A stretch of DNA of 64,000 bases from Streptomyces sp. GESEQ-4 (GTDB taxonomy: Bacteria > Actinomycetota > Actinomycetes > Streptomycetales > Streptomycetaceae): NCBI RefSeq assembly GCF_017948455.1, contig NZ_JAFFSU010000009.1:248001-312000 (forward strand). The letters are read 5' to 3'. This document shows positions 8,368 to 16,904 of this stretch, in pieces. The notes under the pieces are model-generated. The model saw nothing but the letters and a program-made list of their open reading frames with translations, had not been told where the DNA came from and made no database searches. Each line of letters begins with the position of its first letter. Position 1 is the stretch's first letter. Made by a program: the position numbers and the translations under genes.

Positions 8368-9284
8368 GGCGGATCGCGTTCGTCTTCGGGGCCCTGGCCG
8401 CCGCGGGAGCCGGGACCTACCTGGTCGTGTACCTGTACCGGTGGCAGTGGCAGCGCGCCATCCTGTGCGGGGTGCTGCTGCTGATCGTCGAGGTCATGCT
8501 GCTCGGCATCGTGATGCTGGGGCGGCTGGCCCGGATCGAGGAGCGGGTACGTGACACCGACCGGCGGCAGCGGGAGCTGACCGCGCGGCAGGAGGACGTG
8601 CTGACCCGGCTGCGCGCCGGCGCGCCCGAGCCGGAGAGCAACGGCCGGTTCCGCTGGCTGGACGACCCCGCCGAGCGGACGTACGTCTTCGTGCCGGTCC
8701 TCATGGTCGCCGGTGTCGCGCTGACCGGGCTCGCCTGGGTGGTGCAGCGGGTGGCGACGGCGACGTCCCGTCCGGCGGAGCGGCGGCTCGCGGGGCGGGC
8801 GGCCGTCCTCAGCGCGCCCGGCCCGGAGGTCGGTGACGACCTGGAGGATCTGCCGCCGCCGGGCGCGAGGCGCTCACAGGCGGGCACGGCGCGTATCGCC
8901 ACCGTCATCGTCGTCGGCGTCGCGCTGATCGCCGCGCTCGTCGTCGGGCTGGCCGACCTCACCCAGACCCGGGCGGAGCCGGAGCGCACCGGCAGGGCGA
9001 CCTCTGTGCTCTTCCAGGTCGACACGCGCGACGCAGGCATGACTGCAGAGCGCCGGTCTCTCGCCGCCCAGCAGCTCTGGGAGCGGTGCCGGGACTCGAC
9101 CTCCATCCCCCTGCACCATGCGACCCTCGGTGACCTGGGCGACGGACTGTTCGCCGGAGCCGTACGGCCCGCGCTCGGCGAGCACGACCGGATGCGGCTG
9201 CGCGGCTGCCTGGAGGACACGACGCTCGACCGAGCCCACCTCACAGTGGTCGGCATCGGCGACGCCGATATGCACGATGACTGA
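8364..9284 (+). CDS. membrane protein coupled to the PEP-synthase-like gene
   Basis: The 306-residue protein has membrane segments at the N-terminus (two, residues about 5-55), near 115-130, and at about 180-200. A short charged coiled segment (RLARIEERVRDTDRRQRELTARQEDVLTRL) follows the first pair. The C-terminal 100 residues look extracytoplasmic and contain two cysteines. No family was recognised. The ATGA overlap with the preceding gene implies translational coupling, so it may localise or regulate the phosphotransferase; that is inference. Confidence 0.65.
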   Translation: MRRIAFVFGALAAAGAGTYLVVYLYRWQWQRAILCGVLLLIVEVMLLGIVMLGRLARIEERVRDTDRRQRELTARQEDVLTRLRAGAPEPESNGRFRWLDDPAERTYVFVPVLMVAGVALTGLAWVVQRVATATSRPAERRLAGRAAVLSAPGPEVGDDLEDLPPPGARRSQAGTARIATVIVVGVALIAALVVGLADLTQTRAEPERTGRATSVLFQVDTRDAGMTAERRSLAAQQLWERCRDSTSIPLHHATLGDLGDGLFAGAVRPALGEHDRMRLRGCLEDTTLDRAHLTVVGIGDADMHDD

Positions 9285-9380
9285 GATATAGAGCACAAAA
9301 ACGGACATATCGAACAGATGATCACGAGCCCGGGGTTACGATGCCGAAACGCCCTCGTCCCCTAGTCCCCCGGGTCGCCC

Positions 9381-10085
9381 ATGGCTGTCATCACCGCAAC
9401 CCTGCCCCGCCCTGCCCCCCGCAAGCGCCCGCTGTCACGGCGCGCACTGCGGATCCTTCTCGGGATCGTCATCGGCTACCTCGTCCTGTGGGCCGCCGGG
9501 GCGGGAGGCATCCTGGGCCTGTCGTACTGGGCGAAGGCCGAGACCCCGGCGCCCGCGGGAACCCGCACCGTCCAGGGCGTCCACCACTTCCAGCCGGTCG
9601 ACCCCGACGGCAAGCTGTGGCGGGGCGCCGCCCCCTCCCCCGCCGGATACCGCGCGCTGGCGGGCATGGGCTTCACCACGGTCGTCGACCTGCGCGCCGA
9701 GGACCTGAGCGCGGCCCAGCTCTCCGAACCCGGCAAGTCCGGGCTGAAGGCCGTACACCTGCCCATCCGGGACGGGCAGACGCCGACGCCCAAGCAGGTG
9801 CAGCACCTGTTCAGCATCGTCTCGAACGCGTCCGGGCCGGTGTTCGTGCACTGCGGTGCCGGAGTCGGCCGTACGGGCACGATGGCGGCGGCCTACCTCG
9901 TGCAGACCGGTGAGGCGTCGTCGGCGCAGGCGGTCCGGCGCAACCTCGCGGTCGGACCGCCGTCGATCGAGCAGATCTACTACGGCCTGAACCTCAGCCC
10001 CAACAAGGCGGAGCAGCCGCCGCTGCCAGTCGTGGCCGTCAGCCGCGTGGTCGACGCACCGCGCCGCATCGCGTCGTGGTTCTGA
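9381..10085 (+). CDS. membrane-anchored dual-specificity/tyrosine phosphatase
   Basis: The 234-residue protein begins with a basic stretch and one membrane segment (ILLGIVIGYLVLWAAGAGG), then a phosphatase domain. The catalytic P-loop is HCGAGVGRTG, with the nucleophile at Cys158 and the phosphate-binding Arg164. A general-acid region around DLRAEDLSAAQL lies upstream. The topology puts the catalytic domain either outside or tethered at the membrane. It is a single gene between the membrane protein at 8364 and the convergent methyltransferase. Confidence 0.85.
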   Translation: MAVITATLPRPAPRKRPLSRRALRILLGIVIGYLVLWAAGAGGILGLSYWAKAETPAPAGTRTVQGVHHFQPVDPDGKLWRGAAPSPAGYRALAGMGFTTVVDLRAEDLSAAQLSEPGKSGLKAVHLPIRDGQTPTPKQVQHLFSIVSNASGPVFVHCGAGVGRTGTMAAAYLVQTGEASSAQAVRRNLAVGPPSIEQIYYGLNLSPNKAEQPPLPVVAVSRVVDAPRRIASWF

Positions 10086-10115
10086 ACGTCCTGGTTCCGA
10101 ACCCGCCCGCCGCTG

Positions 10116-10931
10116 TCACGGCTTGCGCCCCACCGCCCCATACCCGGGAATGACCCCGTCATCCTGCCCAGGCACCGGCTCGCCCAGCTCGGGGTGCCAA
10201 TGGTGGGGCAACTCGACGCCGGGCTCGACCAGTTCGAGGCCGGCGAAGAAGCGGGCGAACTCCTCGCGGGAGCGCAGGGCCAGCGTCACGCCCGCGGCCT
10301 TCATCTTCTCCACCGCCGCCTTCGACTCCTCCGGAGTGAAGTCGGCGGTGGCGTGCGTGACCGTCAGGAAGCTGCCGGACGGCAGCTCGGACAGCAGCCG
10401 TCCGACCAGTTCGTGCGCGCCGTCCTCGTCGGAGACGAAGTGCAGCAGGGCGACGAGGGAGAGCGCCACGGGCCGCGTGAAGTCGAGGACCTTCCTGGCG
10501 CCCTCGATGATCGTGTCCGGGTCGCGGACGTCGCCCTGGAGGTACTCGGTCACCCCCTCGTCCGTGCCGCGCAGCAGGGCCTCGGCGTGGGCGAGGACGA
10601 TCGGGTCGTTGTCGCAGTAGACGATGCGCGCGTCGGGTGCGATGTCCTGCGCGACCTGATGGAGGTTCGGCTCGGTCGGTATACCGGTGCCGACGTCCAG
10701 GAACTGCCGTACACCGTGCTGGGCCAGCCAGCGGGTGGTCCGGTGCATGAAGGCGCGGTTGACCCGTGCCATCACCGGGACCCTCGGGTCGAGGGCGAGC
10801 ATCTGGCGGCCCATGGCCTCATCGACCGGGTAGTTGTCCTTGCCGCCGAGATACCAGTCGTACATCCGCGCGGGATGCGGCTTGGTGGTGTCGATCTCCA
10901 CGGCGTTGCGGCCGGTGTCCTGCCCGGTCAT
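10116..10931 (-). CDS. SAM-dependent methyltransferase, DUF574/S-adenosyl methyltransferase family
   Basis: The 271-residue protein belongs to the actinobacterial methyltransferase family PF04672 (DUF574). Hallmarks are TTKPHPARMYDWYLGGKDNY near the start and FLDVGTGIPTEPNLHQVAQ as the SAM-binding motif, with YCDNDPIVLAHA as the acidic second motif. Substrates are unknown. In Streptomyces such genes are often next to DUF397/DUF5753 regulator pairs, as here. Confidence 0.9.
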   Translation of the reverse strand: MTGQDTGRNAVEIDTTKPHPARMYDWYLGGKDNYPVDEAMGRQMLALDPRVPVMARVNRAFMHRTTRWLAQHGVRQFLDVGTGIPTEPNLHQVAQDIAPDARIVYCDNDPIVLAHAEALLRGTDEGVTEYLQGDVRDPDTIIEGARKVLDFTRPVALSLVALLHFVSDEDGAHELVGRLLSELPSGSFLTVTHATADFTPEESKAAVEKMKAAGVTLALRSREEFARFFAGLELVEPGVELPHHWHPELGEPVPGQDDGVIPGYGAVGRKP

Positions 10932-11016
10932 GCGGCACCCCGTAAGTGTGTGAGACGGAAAGTGATCAAGTCAGCACCAAAGTTAGGGAAGTTGATGAAG
11001 CAATCACAGGTGACAT

Positions 11017-11271
11017 TCAAGACAGCAGGAAGTCCGCCTCCCCCGCCTTCGCTCCTTCTATGAAGGCCGTCATCTCGTCAGTGGTGTAGATCAGCGCCGG
11101 CCCGTCGGGATCGGTCGACTGGCGTACGGCGATCCGGCCGTCGGCCAGCTTCATCGCCTCCAGGCAGTTGCCTCCGTTACCGCCGCTCCACGGCTTGTGC
11201 CAGCCTTCGCTGCCCAAGTCCCGTGCGGGCATGCCGTTGTAGACGCGAAGGCGCGGCTTGATGCGATCCAT
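11017..11271 (-). CDS. DUF397 domain protein
   Basis: The 84-residue protein carries the DUF397 core (W-x-K-S/P-W-S-G-G-N-G-G-N-C-L-E, then VRQSTDPDGPALIYT and a terminal helix with FIEGAKAGEAD). Its ATG follows the stop of the upstream HTH gene without a gap, so the two are translated from one transcript. Pairs of this kind resemble the WhiJ/AbaA-type modules that influence development and antibiotic production in Streptomyces; DUF397 partners are thought to counter or modulate the HTH protein. Confidence 0.9.
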   Translation of the reverse strand: MDRIKPRLRVYNGMPARDLGSEGWHKPWSGGNGGNCLEAMKLADGRIAVRQSTDPDGPALIYTTDEMTAFIEGAKAGEADFLLS

Positions 11272-12132
11272 TCACAGCTCCTTGCGGAGATCCCGGAGGA
11301 TCTCCTTCGTGCGATGTGCTGTAGCGGCCTGCGCCGCCATGCGGTCCATGACCTCGAGGTGAGTCGCCACCTCTTCACGCGCGTCGAGATAGACGGCGCC
11401 GGTCAGGTACTCGCTGTAGACCATGTCCGGAAGTTCGGGCATGGCAAATCGGAAGAGCACGAAGGGCCCGTACGTGCCGGGGTGCGGCCCGTCGGCGAAC
11501 GGGGCGACCTGCAGCGTCACGTTGGGCAGCTTCGTGAGTTCGAGCAGCTTGTCGATCTGAGCACGCATCACCTCCGGGCCCGCTACGGGCCGACGCAGGG
11601 CGGTCTCGTCCATCACCGCCCAGAAACGGGGCGCGTCAGGCCGGGTGAGCAGATCCTGGCGTTGCATGCGCAGCGCGACATGGCGCTCTATGTCCTCGGG
11701 CCGGGTCTGGCCGATGGCGCCCGACTTCAGGACTCCGAGGGCGTATTCCTCGGTCTGGAGCAGACCGGGGACGAAATGCGGTTCGTAGCTGCGGATCAGG
11801 GCGGCCGCGCCCTCCAGGCTGACGTACATGGAGAACCAGCCGGGCAGGATGTCGTGGAAGCGCTGCCACCAGCCGGGCTTGTTGGCCTCCTCGGCCAGCT
11901 CCACAAAGGCGTCGGCCTCTTCCTCGGAGACGCCGTAGGACTTCAACAGCAGCTGGAGGTACGGGATTTTGAGCCCGACCTCGGCCATCTCCATGCGGCG
12001 CACGGTGGCGGGGGCTACGCGGAGGATACGGGCGGCCTCCTCGCGCTTGAGGCCGGCACGTTCGCGCAGGTCGAGCAGGCGCCGACCGAGGACGACCTGA
12101 CCGACCGTCGGCGCGGACCGCGGCTCGCTCAC
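11272..12132 (-). CDS. XRE-family HTH regulator with DUF5753 sensor domain
   Basis: The 286-residue protein has an N-terminal HTH_XRE domain (LGRRLLDLRERAGLKREEAARIL) and a C-terminal DUF5753 domain (RSYEPHFVPGLLQTEEYA, then LPNVTLQVAPFADG). The GTG at 12132 is chosen because GGAGG lies six bases upstream; an in-frame TTG at 12147 would add five residues overlapping that site. It forms an operon with the DUF397 gene and is divergent from the HATPase gene at 12333, completing the three-part module typical of Streptomyces. Confidence 0.9.
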   Translation of the reverse strand: MSEPRSAPTVGQVVLGRRLLDLRERAGLKREEAARILRVAPATVRRMEMAEVGLKIPYLQLLLKSYGVSEEEADAFVELAEEANKPGWWQRFHDILPGWFSMYVSLEGAAALIRSYEPHFVPGLLQTEEYALGVLKSGAIGQTRPEDIERHVALRMQRQDLLTRPDAPRFWAVMDETALRRPVAGPEVMRAQIDKLLELTKLPNVTLQVAPFADGPHPGTYGPFVLFRFAMPELPDMVYSEYLTGAVYLDAREEVATHLEVMDRMAAQAATAHRTKEILRDLRKEL

Positions 12133-12174
12133 CCTCCACCTCCACAAAAGATTCCTGACAGCCCGGCGGCGCCA

Positions 12175-12192
12175 TTCGAAGACCTATTCGAA
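12175..12192. promoter_or_regulatory. paired TTCGAA sites in divergent control region
   Basis: Two TTCGAA palindromes lie at 12175-12180 and 12187-12192, 12 bp apart centre to centre, about 45 bp upstream of the HTH gene. Spacing near one helical turn suits a dimer or tetramer on one face of DNA. This is a sequence observation with inferred function. Confidence 0.3.
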
Positions 12193-12280
12193 AATCTGGG
12201 TCAACCTTCGAGGTCTCAACTGGCGCCGCTCAACATGCTGTTGCGAGCAGTGTGCCACGGCATTCCACCGCGTCACACAG

Positions 12281-12315
12281 CACTCTGCATTTTTCAGAGT
12301 GGCACTTGCCAAGTG
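12281..12315. promoter_or_regulatory. two tandem inverted repeats before the HATPase gene
   Basis: CACTCTG-7-CAGAGTG (12281-12301) is followed two bases later by CACTTG-C-CAAGTG (12303-12315). Both are perfect. They lie 18 bp before the GTG start at 12333, where a repressor would block initiation. The HTH/DUF5753 protein encoded divergently is the obvious candidate ligand, by inference. Confidence 0.45.
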
Positions 12316-12332
12316 TTCACGGCGGGGCGATA

Positions 12333-13160
12333 GTGGCAAGCGTGATTCCGTCCGCGCCCTTAGGAACAGACGCCGCCGCAGGCCCCTTCGGCCTCGGTGC
12401 GGCCCCGGTAGGAGGCCCTGATGGGTCCGCAGCCGAGCGCCGGTTCCACTTCGAGCTGGCCGCACATCCGGGCTCGCCCGCCCAGGCGAGACGCCTGACG
12501 CGCGCCCGGCTGACCGGCTGGTCGGTGGGCGAGGACACCTGCGACTCGGCGGCGCTGATCGTCTCCGAGCTGGTCACCAACGCGATACTGCACACCGCGA
12601 GCACCCACATCGTGTGCGAGTTGCACGACGGCGCCGATCTCGTGCGCATAGCCGTGCGCGACGAGGGCTGCGCTCCGGGTGAGCCCCACCCGGCCGCCGC
12701 GCGGTCCGAGGAGGAGCACGGGAGGGGACTGTTCCTCGTCGACGCGCTGTGCCGGGCCTGGGGCGCCCAGGAGCACGGCCCCGGCCTGCTGGTCTGGGCG
12801 GAGCTGCCGCGCGAGACCGCCGAGGCCGTCCCGAGGCCGCGGGGCGACCTCGGCTGGGGCGCCCGCCCCAAGCCGGGCCCGTCCGGCGGCTCGACCGGCG
12901 GCACGGGCACGGCGAACGAACACGACAGGGACGCGTACGGCGGGTACGGGGCCGGCGCACCAGGCGCGGGATCCGGCGCGCCTGGCGCGTACGGCCACGT
13001 GCCCTTCGGACGCGACACACACGCACACGACACGCACGCACGCGACACATACGCGCGTGACAAGTACGACGGACACAGTCAGTACGACGCCCACCAAGCG
13101 TCGCGGCACCACGGCCACGCGGCACGCGCCCACGACAGTCACGGGGCGGGGGCCGAATGA
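12333..13160 (+). CDS. ATP-binding (HATPase_c) regulatory protein with His-rich tail
   Basis: The 275-residue protein has a GHKL ATPase domain like anti-sigma-factor kinases: N-box SELVTNAILH, G1-box VRDEG and G2-box HGRGLFLVDAL. The start is taken as the GTG at 12333 after GGCGGGG; a longer frame from 12252 lacks family similarity. After about residue 175 the protein becomes low-complexity, and residues about 228-275 repeat Asp-Thr-His/Ala-Arg units, giving a histidine-rich tail. Such proteins pair with HTH/DUF397 modules. The stop overlaps the next start (ATGA). Confidence 0.8.
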   Translation: MASVIPSAPLGTDAAAGPFGLGAAPVGGPDGSAAERRFHFELAAHPGSPAQARRLTRARLTGWSVGEDTCDSAALIVSELVTNAILHTASTHIVCELHDGADLVRIAVRDEGCAPGEPHPAAARSEEEHGRGLFLVDALCRAWGAQEHGPGLLVWAELPRETAEAVPRPRGDLGWGARPKPGPSGGSTGGTGTANEHDRDAYGGYGAGAPGAGSGAPGAYGHVPFGRDTHAHDTHARDTYARDKYDGHSQYDAHQASRHHGHAARAHDSHGAGAE

Positions 13161-13600
13161 CTGTAGGCGCTGGTCACAGCGGCGGCCGGGTGCTGACCCT
13201 GGACACGGTGGTCCGCCTACGCCGCGGACTGCACACCCCCGTGGCACCCCGGCGGCTCCCCGTCCCCGAGGGCATGACCGCCCCCCTCGGCTGTGACGCG
13301 GTGGCGGTGCCGGCCCGCCTCGGCCCGCTGGTGCTGCCCCGGCTGCCCCGCGTGGGCTGCGTCTACGCCGACGACGCGCACTGGTGGTGGATCGTTCCGT
13401 CCGACTCCGACTACGCCCTGGAGTGGCCGGCCCCCGTGCGCTACGCCACCGGCGCCCTGATCACCGACGCCCCGCAGGCCCCGGACCTGATCCATCGGCC
13501 GGACGGCGAAGTGCCGTACACCCCGCCGATCCCGCTCTATCTGGCCCTGTGCCGGGTGACGGGCACGACCCCCGACTGGTCGCGTTCGGTGAGCGCGTAA
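13157..13600 (+). CDS. conserved hypothetical protein
   Basis: The 147-residue protein overlaps the HATPase gene by four bases, implying coupling. It has no membrane segment or recognised catalytic motif. Features are a proline-rich middle, a DDAHWWWIVPSDSDYALEWP stretch and a conserved-looking ending. The WWW run and lack of charge clusters suggest a compact beta-rich fold. Function is not known; its place in the operon suggests a role with the HATPase protein. Confidence 0.65.
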   Translation: MTVGAGHSGGRVLTLDTVVRLRRGLHTPVAPRRLPVPEGMTAPLGCDAVAVPARLGPLVLPRLPRVGCVYADDAHWWWIVPSDSDYALEWPAPVRYATGALITDAPQAPDLIHRPDGEVPYTPPIPLYLALCRVTGTTPDWSRSVSA

Positions 13601-13706
13601 GCACAGGGCGTACGCCCGCGTGCTTCGGCCTCTCCCGTCTGCGCTCTCCCCCTGGGGCATATGTCCCGCGATAGTGGCCGTCGTCCACGATCGGGGGAGG
13701 TCCACG

Positions 13707-15647
13707 GTGGTCGGCAGGAAACACGACGCGGAGAAATCCGAGGTCTCCGAATCCGAGCAGCTGCTCTTCGGCGGCCCGTTGCGCTACGACATGGGCTGGA
13801 ACCAGCACCGTGACGCGTTCCTGGAGCTGAACTTCCGGGCCATGGTGGCGCGGCTGCCCGGCATGCTGGCCTCCAGTTTCCGGCTTGCCTGGCAGGCCGA
13901 CCGGCGGGCCGCGCGAACCGTGCTGGCGGCCGAGGTCGCCCGCGGTATGGCGCAGGCGGTGAGTCTGCTCGCGGTCAACAGCGTGCTGGGCCGCCTGCTG
14001 GCGGGCGGCGCCATCGAGGACCGGCTGCGCGGAGCGGCCCCCGCGCTGATCACGGTGGCCGCCGTGATGTTCGTATCGGCGCTGCTGCGGGCGGCGTCGA
14101 CGTACGCCACCGGACGGCTCGAGCCGAAGGTGGAGCGCGTGGCCACCGAGCGGTATCTGGAACGGGCGGCGGCCGTGGAACTGGCCGCGATCGAGGACCA
14201 TACGTTCCACAAGCTGCTGGACACCGCGCAGTACGGCGCTCAGTCGGCCCGGCGCATGATCTCGTACAGCACCCGCGTGGTGAACGCGATGATCTCGCTG
14301 ATCGCGGCGGCCGGTGTGCTGACCGTCCTGCATCCGGCGCTGCTCCCGCTCCTGGCGACGATGACGCTGCCGAGCGCGTGGAGCGCCCTGACGAACGCGC
14401 GGCGGCGGTACGAGTCCTTCCACACCTGGGTGCAGCACGCCCGCGCGGGGCACCTGATCAGCAGTCTGCTCACCGAACCCGCGGCGGCGCCGGAGATCCG
14501 GCTGCACGGCGTCGGCCCGTTCCTGCTGCGCCACTTCCGGGCGATGTCGGAGACGGCGGAGGCGGAACAGGCCCGGCTGGCGCGGCTGGCGGCCCGTACG
14601 GGGCTGTTCGCGGCGGCGTGGACAGGCATCGCGACGGTGGCGACGTATGCCACGCTCGGCGGGCTGCTGCTCGCCGGGGCGATGGCCCTGTCCGTCGCGG
14701 GCACGGCCGTGATCGCGATCCGCACCGGCTCCTCCAGCCTCGACACCCTCGTCCTGGAGGTCAACGCGCTCCACGAGGAGGCGCTGTTCGTGGGCGATCT
14801 GCAACGCCTGTACGTCGAGGCGGCCGAACGGGCGATCCCGGTCGGCGGCGACGCGCTCCCGGAGTCGCCCCGCGAGATCCACTTCGAGAACGTGTCGTTC
14901 AGCTACCCGGGTGAGTCCACCCGCCCGGCCCTGGACGACGTCACGCTGACCATCCCGCTCGGCCGCATCGTGGCACTCGTCGGCGAGAACGGCTCCGGCA
15001 AGACGACCCTGGTGAAGCTGCTCTCGGGCCTGTACACGCCGGACCGGGGCCGGATCCTGTGGGACGGCGTCGACGCGGCGGGCGCGGACCGGCATCAACT
15101 CGCCGAGCGTATCGCGATGGTGGCGCAGGACTTCAAGCGCTGGCCGTTCACGGCCCGCGTGAATGTCGCCGTCGGCCGCTCCTCCGCGCCCCTCACCGAG
15201 GAACGCCTGGCCGCATCGGTGGCCGAGGCGGGCGCCGAGGATGTTGTCGCCGATCTGCCGCGGGGTCTGGACACCCTGCTGGCCCGGGCCTTCAGCGGCG
15301 GTCACGAGCTGTCCGGTGGCCAGTGGCAGCGGCTCGGCATCGCGCGGGCGGCCTACCGGCGCGGCAGCATCCTGATCGTCGACGAGCCGACGGCGGCGCT
15401 GGACGCGCGGGCCGAGCTGGAGGTCTTCGAGAAGATCCGCGCCCTGGCCTCCACCGGCCAGACGGTCATCCTCATCACGCACCGCCTGGCATCCGTCCGC
15501 CACGCGGACCTGGTGCACGTCCTCGACCAGGGCCGTCTGGTGGAGTCCGGCACCCCGGACGAACTGCTCGCCACCGGCGGCGTCTACGCGGAGCTGTACT
15601 CGCTCCAGGCGGATCAGTTCACGACACCGGTGCCGAAGGCGAGCTAG
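13707..15647 (+). CDS. ABC transporter, fused permease and ATPase
   Basis: The 646-residue half-transporter has an N-terminal membrane domain with about five to six segments and a C-terminal ATPase. The ATPase motifs are Walker A GENGSGKT (426-433), signature LSGGQ (535-539), Walker B ILIVDE ending at Glu560, and the switch His near 592. The Q-loop reads MVAQDFKRWPF, a form seen in peptide and antibiotic exporters. The GTG at 13707 follows GGGGAGG with a six-base spacer. It would work as a homodimer; the substrate cannot be read from the sequence. Confidence 0.85.
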   Translation: MVGRKHDAEKSEVSESEQLLFGGPLRYDMGWNQHRDAFLELNFRAMVARLPGMLASSFRLAWQADRRAARTVLAAEVARGMAQAVSLLAVNSVLGRLLAGGAIEDRLRGAAPALITVAAVMFVSALLRAASTYATGRLEPKVERVATERYLERAAAVELAAIEDHTFHKLLDTAQYGAQSARRMISYSTRVVNAMISLIAAAGVLTVLHPALLPLLATMTLPSAWSALTNARRRYESFHTWVQHARAGHLISSLLTEPAAAPEIRLHGVGPFLLRHFRAMSETAEAEQARLARLAARTGLFAAAWTGIATVATYATLGGLLLAGAMALSVAGTAVIAIRTGSSSLDTLVLEVNALHEEALFVGDLQRLYVEAAERAIPVGGDALPESPREIHFENVSFSYPGESTRPALDDVTLTIPLGRIVALVGENGSGKTTLVKLLSGLYTPDRGRILWDGVDAAGADRHQLAERIAMVAQDFKRWPFTARVNVAVGRSSAPLTEERLAASVAEAGAEDVVADLPRGLDTLLARAFSGGHELSGGQWQRLGIARAAYRRGSILIVDEPTAALDARAELEVFEKIRALASTGQTVILITHRLASVRHADLVHVLDQGRLVESGTPDELLATGGVYAELYSLQADQFTTPVPKAS

Positions 15648-15656
15648 CGCCGGCCA

Positions 15657-15842
15657 TCACGCCGCGATGTCCGTGACGGCGTCACCGCCCCGGAGGATCA
15701 CCAGGAACGAGTCCGTGGCGAGGTCCATCACGACTTCCGCGGGCAGGCCCTTCAGACGCTGCGCCTGCGCGAACTCCTCCGCCGGCCAGGAGCCTCGCGG
15801 CCCACCTGCGGGAAAGCTCTCGAGCACCGTTCGCCCGTTCAC
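15657..15842 (-). CDS. small hypothetical protein (61 aa)
   Basis: A 61-residue protein begins at GTG 15842 behind a GGAGG site. It is acidic in the C-terminal half (PAEVVMDLATDSFLVILRGG) and has no membrane segment. No family was recognised. The sequence upstream contains ACTC-TAT-GAGT (15866-15876), which could be part of its control. It is convergent with the ABC exporter gene. Confidence 0.5.
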   Translation of the reverse strand: MNGRTVLESFPAGGPRGSWPAEEFAQAQRLKGLPAEVVMDLATDSFLVILRGGDAVTDIAA

Positions 15843-15995
15843 CCTGCACCTCCATGTAGCGCTGACTCATAGAGTTAAACGCCAAAGTCGGGGTGAACGC
15901 CTCGCGAAGTGACGGTACTGAGACGTAGTTGACACTCGTCCACCACAGGCTGTGAGGACTCTCTCAGCATTTCGGACAAACAATCACTCTGAGCG

Positions 15996-16685
15996 TCAGC
16001 CTTCGTACTCATCGTGATACCGAATGCGCTCACTGCCCGCAGGCGCACCGAGAGCCGACGCGCGCCCCTTGGGCTCCTCCCACTCCTCCTGCCGCCCGAG
16101 TGCGGTCAGATCCAGCAGGCTGGTGGTCGATCCGAGCCCGTCGAGCCCGCGTTCATACGTCGAGTAGGTGTGGAAGACGCGATCACGGTCCCGCAGGAAG
16201 CAGCTGACGCCGGGCCGCTCGGACAGCTCCCCCTCGTGCTCCAACGTCACCTCGAAGTCATGGTTGAAGTCGCCGCCGTACGACGAGTACCAGGGCAGCG
16301 TCCAGCCCATCCGCGCCTTGAACGGCAGGATCTTCGTGTACGGCGCCCGGGACACCGCCGCGAACGTCGTCCCGCGCGCGTGCAGATGCGCGAGATGCCC
16401 TATCTGGTCCAGGAACGCGGAGCAGCTGCGACAGCCCGCGTCCCATTCCGGCGCGAACATGAAGTGGTAGACAACGAGTTGCTGCCGCCCCTCGAAAAGG
16501 TCCAGCAGCGTGGCCTTACCGTCGCCGCCCTCGAACACGTACTCGGTATCGACCTCGACCATCGGCAGCCCGCGCCGCTCGGCGTTCAGCACATCCCTCG
16601 CGCGCGTGGCCGCCTTCTCCTTGAGCAGCAGTTCAGCACGTGCCGCACGCCATGCGTCACGCGACACGATCTCCGGAAGCGACAT
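15996..16685 (-). CDS. DUF899 thioredoxin-like protein
   Basis: The 229-residue protein matches DUF899: LVVYHFMFAPEWDAGCRSCSAF with a CxxC, then FAAVSRAPYTKILPFKARMGW and VSCFLRDRDRVFHTYSTYERG. The fold is thioredoxin-like and the CxxC suggests redox activity, though the substrate is unknown. GGAGGGG precedes the ATG at 16685. It is monocistronic. Confidence 0.9.
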   Translation of the reverse strand: MSLPEIVSRDAWRAARAELLLKEKAATRARDVLNAERRGLPMVEVDTEYVFEGGDGKATLLDLFEGRQQLVVYHFMFAPEWDAGCRSCSAFLDQIGHLAHLHARGTTFAAVSRAPYTKILPFKARMGWTLPWYSSYGGDFNHDFEVTLEHEGELSERPGVSCFLRDRDRVFHTYSTYERGLDGLGSTTSLLDLTALGRQEEWEEPKGRASALGAPAGSERIRYHDEYEG

Positions 16686-16823
16686 GACCCCTCCAGTGCG
16701 ACGGTCCGTTCTGGTTGGTGACTGGAGGAGACTGCGGAACTCATCGCTGCGTCAGGAAGTTTCTTGGTAGTACGGCATCGGCGCCCCGCTCCTTGCTCAA
16801 CGAGGCCGCCGGGGAGCGCCCGA

Positions 16824-16866
16824 AGGGGCGCGGGGAACTGCGCGACCAGCCACAACACAGCCGCAG
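16824..16866 (+). repeat. 43-bp intergenic repeat, copy 1
   Basis: The element opens AGGGGCGCGGGGAACTGCGC and ends in CCGCAG. It recurs at 37743-37785 and, inverted, at 47704-47746, always between genes. Here it is preceded by GCGCCC-GAA-GGGGCGC, which would form a hairpin. The rest of the 16686-16904 gap shows no gene. Confidence 0.8.
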
Positions 16867-16904
16867 ATAACCCACGACCCATCTCGGCACCCCCCCGCGG
16901 AGCG

